Source: Larix kaempferi (Eukaryota > Streptophyta > Pinopsida > Pinales > Pinaceae). Taken from it: a stretch of DNA of 64,000 bases. This document shows, piece by piece, positions 56,266 through 64,000 of the stretch. The stretch covers positions 666,501-730,500 of the forward strand of contig BSBM01001920.1 of assembly GCA_027924585.1 (NCBI GenBank). The letters run 5' to 3'. The translations under genes and the position numbers were made by a program. The stretch's first letter is position 1; the number at the start of each line of letters is the position of its first letter. Below the pieces are notes generated by a model, which was given only the letters and a program-made list of their open reading frames with translations, was not told the DNA's origin and did no database searches.

Positions 56266-58015
56266 ATGCATGCAAATATCCATTTTATAATTTCCAATAT
56301 CTAAAGGGTTAATGTGAGGTAGAGTTCAATGTATAAGTGTTGAATTTTCCCAGAATAACATCTCACATGCATTACACATGCCAAACCAGTGACCTTGAAC
56401 CTTTGAATAGAGAAACATTAGCTTAGGAAAGAAATTTGTTGCACTTAATTATGTCATAAATATCACAACATAAATCTTTAATCAAGCATCATGAGTTCTA
56501 TGGAATTTCTATATTTAGTTACCACATGTCCCATTTATTGTCACTTGTTGATGATAATCCTAAAATCTAATGAAAAAACCTCCATCCAAATTGGAACCCA
56601 ACAACAAATCTAACACCCTCATATCGGAAATTTGACATTGCCCCTCCACTTGTTAAAAATAGACCTTCTAAAAATAGACATGCTAAAAATAGTAATGCCA
56701 CCTCCTAAAAAAATAGGAGTCTCGGAATGTCAAGATAAGAACTATGGAAACACTTACTATAAATAGTATGCCTATATATAGACTATGCTCACACGTCATT
56801 GAAAATAGTCCCATTGGATTAGTCTTCATGCATAGAACTCAAATATGTGCTTTGATTCAACATGCAAGTCTTGTAACTCAAACTGCTAAAAATAATAGTT
56901 TCATGAAACACCTTACATATTGTCAAAACAAATCTCACTGGGATCGTAAGATCACAAGGAGCGAGATTATGTAGTTAACTTTGGCATGCATGCCTCAAAA
57001 CTTTGGGTCCTAGAAAACCAAACTGCTAAAAATAGAAAGTTCCCAGAATTTTACGAAACTCATTGTGTAGCAGGCTTTGATCAGTGTAAAATTTGGATGT
57101 AACTGTAGATGGACCGGTTGGAATTCAACCCTCTAGTTGTGTATGCAATCTGGGGGTTAATAGGGTCATGGCCTCCAGAACTCCCACAACCTTTAATCAC
57201 CATTGAAATCCAAAGGTCTCATGTTGTGCTTGTTGAGAGAGGAAATCTCATGAAAATGTGAAATGGATCTATAAATATATGGAGTTACAGGATGCACTTC
57301 ATCCAGCGTCTTGAATATCTTTATGTGCAGGTCTGGGAGGTATCATGATAGATATATGGAGTGACGGGCTGCACTTCGTTCAGGGTCTTGAATATCTTTC
57401 ATGCTTCTTTCAAATTGTATTGCACTAGCACCCATTGTATGACACTATGGTATTTCATTCTTCACATTTTATTGGATGCTTTTAGTGTGATCTTGCTTTT
57501 AAAATATAGGCCAAAGATGTCTTACAAACTTACAAAGTTGGCTTTTAAACATGAATGTGCATTATTTTCTGACTTATTATTCGCATAGTTTGTGTAAGAA
57601 AATACTATATTTTTTTTATTATGTTGGCATATATATATATATATATATATATTGATTGGAGTTCCCGTACCGTACCCATTTTGCATTCCGTTATTTGTTT
57701 CTCATTTCAAGTAATGGATTTACAAGCTAACACTTTTCTAGAAGAGGTCATTACAATCACTTATTATCTTAGTAGCTCATTTTTCTTGATTGCTTTAACA
57801 CCTAAAAGTTGAGGCTTGTTGGTTCTTGGTTGATAAGTGGTGAGACGTTCTGGTTTATATTGGACCATCATTTCCAAGCATATCTAGAAACAATTAACAT
57901 TAACCATAGTCCTAGACTCTCATGGACACAAGACTTCATAGTATTCGAAGTTGTATAGAAACAACCATAACTTTGTTGCTACATTTTAGACATTTCTTGT
58001 AGTTAAACAAGTTTC
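56266..58015. other. AT-rich spacer with small repeats
   Basis: CTAAAAATAG-like words cluster at about 56650-56710 and recur near 56885 and 57025. A 77-bp duplication (ATATGGAGT...GTCTTGAATATCTTT) starts at 57277 and 57354. (AT)12 lies at 57629-57652. No gene is seen. Confidence 0.5.
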
Positions 58016-58740
58016 AAGATTTCACCTCCAAGATGGAATTTTGTAGCATCTAGTAGATATTTATGTTCCTTCAAGAAAGCATGAGAAAATTGTTTGGGAG
58101 GCACACTATAATGAGGTGAAGGGGACATTGACATTGAGAAGACAGTGGCAATGCTACAAAACTGCTTCTAATAGCCAAATCTCCAACATGTTAGCATATA
58201 TATAAATCATGCACTACATGTGTCGTCGCTAAATCTAGAAGCAAGAAGTAGGGATTGTACACTCCTCTTCCCATTATAGATAAGCACTGGGATTCAATGT
58301 TCATGGACTTTATATCAAGTATGCACTCAACCAAGCATGATTAAAACTCTGTTTTTGTGGTTGTTGACATGTTTTCAATGCAAATCATCTAGATTTTATC
58401 TTACTCTAGAGTTTTTAGTTTTTCAATGTCAGATATTCGGTGCAAATCATCTAGAGTTTAGCTTACTCGCAAGAAGAGTGTTACAACTGAAGGTATTGCT
58501 AAGCAAATCCTCAATCATGTTTGGGTCCATTTTAAGTTTCCAAATACCATTGGTTTTTATGTGGAAAATAAGTTCCTTGGTATCTTTTGGTGTAGTGTTT
58601 GGTCACACCAAGTTAATCAAAACAACTTCCTTCCATCCCCAAACAGATGGACAAATGAAGGTAGTAAATAGGATGACACATAGATTTATGTGTCATTGTG
58701 GTGTCTATGTGATGGGCAAATAGAGGTAGTAAATAGGATG
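58016..58740 (+). pseudogene. Decayed chromovirus-type gypsy integrase fragment
   Basis: Across frames one reads a degraded HHCC region (58060-58240). This is followed by G-L-Y-T-P-L-P-I, then W-D-S-M-F-M-D-F-I with the first catalytic Asp, then F-V-V-V-D-M-F. The region ends T-K-L-I-K-T-T-S-F-H-P-Q-T-D-G-Q-M-K-V-V-N-R within the open stretch 58337-58723. The catalytic Glu expected in Q-T-E-V-V-N-R reads Lys. There are multiple stops and shifts, and no LTR or RT around it. This is the oldest-looking gypsy remnant of the window, unrelated in detail to elements 1 and 2. Confidence 0.7.
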
Positions 58741-58850
58741 ATGCATAGATTTATGTGTCATTGTTGTCTCTATGTGATAGACATATGGACGTAGTAAATA
58801 GGATGACGTGTAGATTTGTCTCACTGTGGTGTCTAAATGATAGTTTTCAT
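58647..58850 (+). repeat. Three 65-bp tandem copies of the integrase H-P-Q-T-D-G-Q downstream segment
   Basis: GTAGTAAATAGGATGA recurs at 58661, 58726 and 58791, exactly 65 bp apart, each followed by TAGATTT and a GTCT motif. The unit comes from the integrase coding sequence itself, so a gene fragment was amplified in place. Confidence 0.9.
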
Positions 58851-61040
58851 TCCAAGGTAGCAAATTGTTACAAGGCCATGTGGTGGTGGCTACACAACAA
58901 GGTTACATGGTTCTTGAGTTAACAATCCCCAGTACTTAGTTCCTAGTCAAAGAGTACATAATGGGGGCCACATGGTAGGGTGGTTCTCCGATGTCTTCAG
59001 TCAAGAGGGGCCTATCATTACTAAAGGAGGGTATGAAATCCCATCACAACCCACGAAGGGTGGTGGTTCAAACAGATGGTAGTGGCTATGTGAAGTAGTA
59101 GGGTCCTTGTGGAAGGGGTCGTTACCTAATCCCAAGAGGCCAACAAGGGGCATCTCCCATGAGGAAGAGAGCTTAATGGAGAGTTCCAATGACTCATAAA
59201 AAAGGGGCAATCAAAAAATTTGAAAGCCGTCGGGAAATTACTAAGATGGCACATAGTAGGGAAGGCCACAAAAACAAACATGTCAATCAAGGATTGAGAG
59301 CTCAACCAAAAGAAGAATACACAATAGACGGATCTCCGAGGTGGAACTCGAAGGTGGCTCGGGCCATGGAACAAAGGCCAAAATGGTGGGAAAATTAAGA
59401 CAAATTCAAAGATACTATACAGACAAGCCACACAAGGAAAACAAACCTCAAAAAAATCCAAATATCTTGTCGACATACCTCAAGTAAAATTTTAAAAATA
59501 GTAGCAAGCAATGAGACAACAAAAACCGTATTGAAATTTGTCTTTGATTTTCCAAGTCGCTCAAAGCACAAAGCAAAGAGCATACATAAATTAGTAAAGA
59601 AGTGCCACACATCTCATCAAAAAAATCAATTGCAGTTGAAATTTTAAAACAAACCTGATAAATTGAAAATTTTACCCACTTTTTTAGGAGAGTAGATTCT
59701 AGGCAAACAAAGGCCCTTTATGATGAAACAAAGGTGTTTTTATTGGAAACTACATTATGGATGCAACACAATGATCCACTTGGAGCAATTGTTTTTGGAA
59801 ATTATGGAAATTGAACAACTTTTAAATTTGCATCGAACACCTTTTGTATTTGTCGTAGGCTATCAAGATCTCAATCAAAATGAGTCAAACACCAAGAAAA
59901 CATCCACACATAGATTAAAGCTAGTGAAACCCGTATCATCTAATAAAACACTCCATGGAAGTAAAAAAAATGTATTAATATTCAAAAAAGGATTGCATAG
60001 AACATATGTTATATTGATCATCAACAAATGATTCGCTATGCTCTTTAAATAGAGAACATGAATCAATCATGTGTTGTTATAATCAAGTAGAGGTTGACTA
60101 TAACAACACATTAGACCATGATTTGAACTTAAACTAACTCTTAATGTCGAAGTATCCTAACAGTGCCAACACCCTCGTCTTCACTAATAAATAAAAATGT
60201 TCGACAATGAGGAGAGTTGTATGTTTGATTTATGTTTTCTTTATTGTAACCTTTTTTATTCTACTAACATCTATGTGCACCTCCACATGAGACAAAGCCC
60301 TTGGTTTTCAATTTTTTTTGCTATTATTTAAGTTTGCAATCGACTTTTCCTGTATAGTGCAATTAAACTATTGACAAATTCCCACCCTCACTCATCTTGT
60401 GGACGACGATGAAGTGAATCTCATCCATTCATATTATTATCATATTAAAAGAATGTGATATTTATTATAATGGGGAGGTAAGTAGAGCCATCCAGGTAAA
60501 AAGAAAAAGGATCTTGGGACAAATACACAAAAGCAAACAAATCTAGCAAAACGAACATGTGCAGACACCACCACTCAAAACTCAAAAGACCACATTGAGA
60601 ACATAAACACAAAACTACATGGTTATTTATAGGCTTTTAGGAAGTTTATTTACATTAATTATATCCACTTACTTCACCACATTATTTTCACATTGTTTAA
60701 CATGGCCATTTTTCCTAAATTAAAACAAAATATTAACTATTAACCTTAGTCCTGGGCCCTATAGGGGATATTTTTCATTACATTGGTCCCTCAAGAAGTT
60801 TCACTATGGTTACCACTTATGTTTCATTCAAAACCAGTTATCGACTTTATCAACATCGATATATTTATTGATAATTGCACTTCTATATTCCAATGTTTAT
60901 TATCCTTCAAACATTTGTTCAAAATGTTGATTTCACATATCAATTTTGTAAAATAACTTATGACCCCACACTACTTTTTATTTAGGTGGTATGTCCCTCA
61001 TCTTCAATGTTCAGTGCCTAACTAGATCATTCATATTCAT
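58851..61040. other. AT-rich spacer, no gene seen
   Basis: Possible further gypsy pol tail up to about 59150, too degraded to call. Short ORFs at 59126-59476 and 59720-60031 have no domains. Confidence 0.35.
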
Positions 61041-62475
61041 GTTATGGAAAAATGGGTTTATTAATAAAAGAAAATGCATGGAGGGATTAATGCAATGGGA
61101 GGAATGGTGATTCTTGTTATGTTATAATTCTTAATAACCTGATTCTTGTTATGTTATAATTCTTAATAACCCTATTATAAAGTTTGATTAAGTAGTTTAT
61201 TTTATAGTTTTGTGCAAATGATCTAGATAGGAAATGGAGTAAGTGATAAGTAGCTAAGCTCCTTTAATGAAATAAGGTGTTATGAAAGACTACAAATAAG
61301 TTAGTAAAACATGGTATAGCTTTTGGATTCGAATACAAGTTAAGGAAAAATGGGTTTATTGTGCATAGTGAAAAAATAATGACGCAAGTCACCCTACGGA
61401 AATAAGGTTCTTGATTAACAATACACACGACACAAACCACAATGCTCACACAAACAAGGTGTAGAACAAGATGCCAGAAGTGGATTATATTACTTCTCTG
61501 AAATCGGTTACAATGTAAAGTAACTGCAAGCAAATAACTAACTACAATCGGCCTCAGTCGTTACACTTAGAAGTAACTGTGGTGTGTTCTCCCTATGTGT
61601 TGACCTCGCCCTCTCCTGGTTCACCATGGAACTCTGAGCTATGGTTTGATCTCAACACTCTGCACTTGGCCAATGTGACTCTTCACAACTTTCTTGTCTC
61701 TGCGCTCTACTCTCGGCTCTCTGTTTGCCGTCATCCTCCCCATGTAGAATGAAGATCTTTTCCTCCTCTTCTACTCTGCGGGTGTTGTTTCCAAGATTAT
61801 CACAATCCCGAGACATGCGTCCCCCTCTATTCGTCGATCTTTCCAAATCCTACGAACCTGCACTATCATCTTCTATTTGCGCTGTACAGCTTCTGTCCAT
61901 GACGTCCTCTGTCATGTCCTTCACCAACTCGCAATAACTTTCATAACTTCCTTAGCAACCCCGAATAGCTACTAAGTATAGTTCATTGACTTTGTGCCCT
62001 TCCGACCCTGCTACAGCAGTCAGTCACATCTCAACTGTCTTGTCGGCTCACTCCTTTCTCCTTTACACTTGGCTTCGCTAAACCCTGTCATGTCGTAGTT
62101 CGACCACTTGTCGACTACCCGACCTCTTACATCGCTCATCATCTGTCGACCATTCCCTGTCGATCCTAGACCTCGCAACATCTGTTGATCCTTTAGTCGA
62201 TCGCACCCTAACTGCTTCTGCTCGACTTGTTGACTTCGACAAGTCAACCTGCTCCCCGCACCAGTGGTCATCAGCACTCCCGCTGGTCGGCTCCCTTCGG
62301 TCGATTTATCTCGACTGATCTACCTAGGCCCCGATGCTCCTGTATCAAATAACCAAAAATACATGGAGGGATTAACGCCTTGGGATGAATGATAATTCTT
62401 ATTATGTTATAAATATTAATAACCCTATTAAGAAGTTTTGATTAATAGTTTATTTTATAGTTTTGTGCAAATGAA
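61041..62475. repeat. ~290-bp direct repeat, second copy split by a ~1-kb GC-richer insert
   Basis: GGAAAAATGGGTTTATT occurs at about 61047 and 61338. ATGGAGGGATTAA...GTTTTGTGCAAATGA occurs at 61078-61222 and 62364-62473. The second copy is interrupted from about 61356 to 62345 by GC-richer DNA with many GTCGA/TCGAC words and no readable coding. An internal 34-bp duplication (GATTCTTGTTATGTTATAAT) lies at 61108-61175. The insert type is unknown; its - strand start resembles LTR/PBS-like sequence only loosely. Confidence 0.55.
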
Positions 62476-62690
62476 AAAGTGGACTTTAAATTGGATGCTA
62501 AAGTGGAATCAATTAGCGTCTAGTTTAGAGGCTAATTTCAAAAAAGGACACAAAAAACGCCAAGAAAAGCGCCATCTCATGAAATAGCGCCAACTTTTCC
62601 AAGAAAATGAAGAAAAATACACTAAAAGTGTTAGTGGACTCCAAAAAGGTAGCTAAAAGAGACGCTAATCATAGGGTTTTGTTGTAGTGG
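62476..62690. mobile_element. CACTA right-end fragment (duplicate)
   Basis: Matches 45029-45230, the terminal part of the CACTA element, ending TTTTGTTGTAGTG at 62690, followed by GATGTAATTA exactly as at 45231. It contains GCGCC-type subterminal words that are mutated in the left copy. Confidence 0.85.
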
Positions 62691-64000
62691 ATGTAATTAT
62701 TAATTATTGCAATAAAATACCCAAGAAGATGGCTAAGGAGGCAACGAATGAGATTCTGAAGGGGAATTGTGTATCCACTTGGGAGAGGTGAGGGGGTTAT
62801 GGGATTGGTACCCATGCTGCCACGTGTCCAATTGTGAACACATTTGACTCCCCATGCTGACATTAATGAAATTGTAAGAGGGTGGTTGAGAAAACCAGAC
62901 CCATGAATTCGATAGAGTATGGGGCAGCCTGCTAATCTGTATGGCAGGGTAAGGCCCTATTTTTTTCTTGTTCCTTAATCCATACCATGCTTGGAATTTA
63001 TCCCATCATATCGCTAACCCATGGTTTACCAACAACCCAATTCATTCACACACTTGCAGAGCCCAGCTAGGAAGAAAAAAAGAGAAAATCGTGATTTATG
63101 TGTGAGCCAAATGTACATATCTGAGAATGCCCAAGAAAACCCTATTTGAGACTAGAACCGGTTGGGAAAGACATAGATCTGTTCATGGGGATGAATTGCA
63201 TAGCTTGAACACCCTAGAGAACCCGTGAGAACACTTAGATCGATTGCAGAAGACCGAGTTGCAAAACATAGCTTAGGTCATGGCCCTGTGAGAATTACTT
63301 TGTATAACAGTGAAAAGGTCAACTTAGGGTTGGATATGCTTGGTAAACCTAGTGAAGGCTGAAATCTCATGAAGAACAACAGTTGGAGCTTTCTACGCCC
63401 ACCCTGAATAACACTGGAGGGAATCAGCCTTGAGGGAGTGTGTAGTTGAGAAGAGGGCCTTCCTCGTGTTGGATGAGGTAGGTAATGTGGGTGCCAATCT
63501 TGCTGAGTGATGTTAGATTCCTGCATCCTTGTGGTTGAGATCACTAGCTTAGAAGCATCCTCCTTGTTCCATGTATTTCTTGATAAACCCAACTGTAGGT
63601 TGGATTAGCATTGGGATGAGACCTTGACTGTGAGAGATTTCATTATCCCTCCTTAGTGGCTACACAGCCCAGCTCAAGGGTGGTCTCTCAACTGAAAGAG
63701 TACAGGATGGACAGAGACCTAAGTTTGGGTGGAATGTTTTCCTCACTTATCCAGTTGCTTGGGGCAGCTTCAATTCCAAAGATAAGTGCTTTTGTGGTGT
63801 TAAATGATGTTAATTTATGTGTTATATCTACTTGTTATGTTATGCTTTTCATGCTCTAGGATAATGATTGAATGATCACATGGAATGGATCAATAGGAAG
63901 CTATGTGTGAGCCTGAATATGAAGTTGAATGCATGTTTGAATACTTCATATTTACATAAATGATATGCATGGCTAACTCCTGCAGGTTGTTGATATGTTA
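62691..64000 (+). mobile_element. Family X repeat, copy 3 (runs off the window)
   Basis: Homologous to 45231-45868 joined to 52627-53290, in the same orientation. A single GTTGG at 63329-63333 marks the empty site of element 3. The copy begins at the CACTA junction, so its first ~185 bp are missing here, and it continues past 64000. Confidence 0.85.

Noticed and set aside
61725-61937. 70-codon Ser/Pro-rich ORF in the GC-richer insert
   Set aside because: No domain; composition follows the C/T-rich insert.
1-64000. tRNA, rRNA or small nuclear RNA genes
   Set aside because: None was recognised by eye; the tRNA-like words at 16473 and 47896 are primer-binding sites, not genes.

Overview
The window looks like intergenic DNA from a large plant nuclear genome. 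It is built almost entirely of nested transposable elements and simple repeats, with no intact host gene. Plant origin is supported by Ty3/gypsy elements of Tat-like layout, primer-binding sites matching tRNA-Asn and initiator tRNA-Met, a CACTA DNA transposon, a plant-mobile-domain-like antisense gene, and in-frame stops mostly explained by C-to-T change at CG and CHG sites. Very long LTRs, AT-rich spacers and the near absence of host genes would suit a conifer or another large-genome plant, but I cannot name the species.

Layout. (1) 1-11436: decayed Ty3/gypsy element on the + strand, entering from the left. It has a gag zinc knuckle, protease, reverse transcriptase, RNase H and integrase, then a separate intact second RNase H ORF (5446-5874), a spliced antisense PMD-like pseudogene (6333-7917), tandem-repeat 3' untranslated DNA, a polypurine tract and the 3' LTR (from 10721). 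(2) 11437-29460: a second Ty3/gypsy element with ~5.03-kb LTRs at 11437-16467 and 24431-29460. Each LTR carries a ~1050-codon coding region unlike gag or pol; in the left copy it runs in one frame from 12391 to 15552. The internal region has a tRNA-Asn PBS, gag, protease, an extra RNase H BEFORE the reverse transcriptase, RT, RNase H and integrase. (3) 29461-31830: a (GAT)n array, a GA-rich block and an (ATC)n array. (4) 31831-39295: AT-rich spacer with a short frameshifted WDR55-like exon on the - strand.

(5) 39296-55999: a nested stack. A ~1.9-kb repeat with LTR-like ends (family X) starts at 39296. It is split first by a 5.75-kb CACTA element (39480-45230, TSD GAT) and then by a 6.75-kb non-autonomous LTR retrotransposon (45869-52621, TSD GTTGG). 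That retrotransposon has two 2026-bp LTRs, a tRNA-iMet PBS, a polypurine tract and one uninterrupted 767-aa ORF of unknown function that ends in an RT-like Y-F-D-D motif. A second X copy follows at 53748. (6) 56001-62475: a minisatellite, AT-rich spacer and a decayed chromovirus-type integrase fragment carrying a 65-bp triplication. (7) 62476-64000: a diverged duplicate of the CACTA tail plus X, lacking the retrotransposon, so insertion events can be ordered.

Nothing here works as a host pathway. The best candidates for undescribed biology are the LTR-resident ORF with its own promoter and predicted leader intron, the intact ORF of the non-autonomous element, the antisense spliced PMD-like gene, and the different positions of the extra RNase H in the two gypsy elements. 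All calls come from reading the sequence; no database search was possible.
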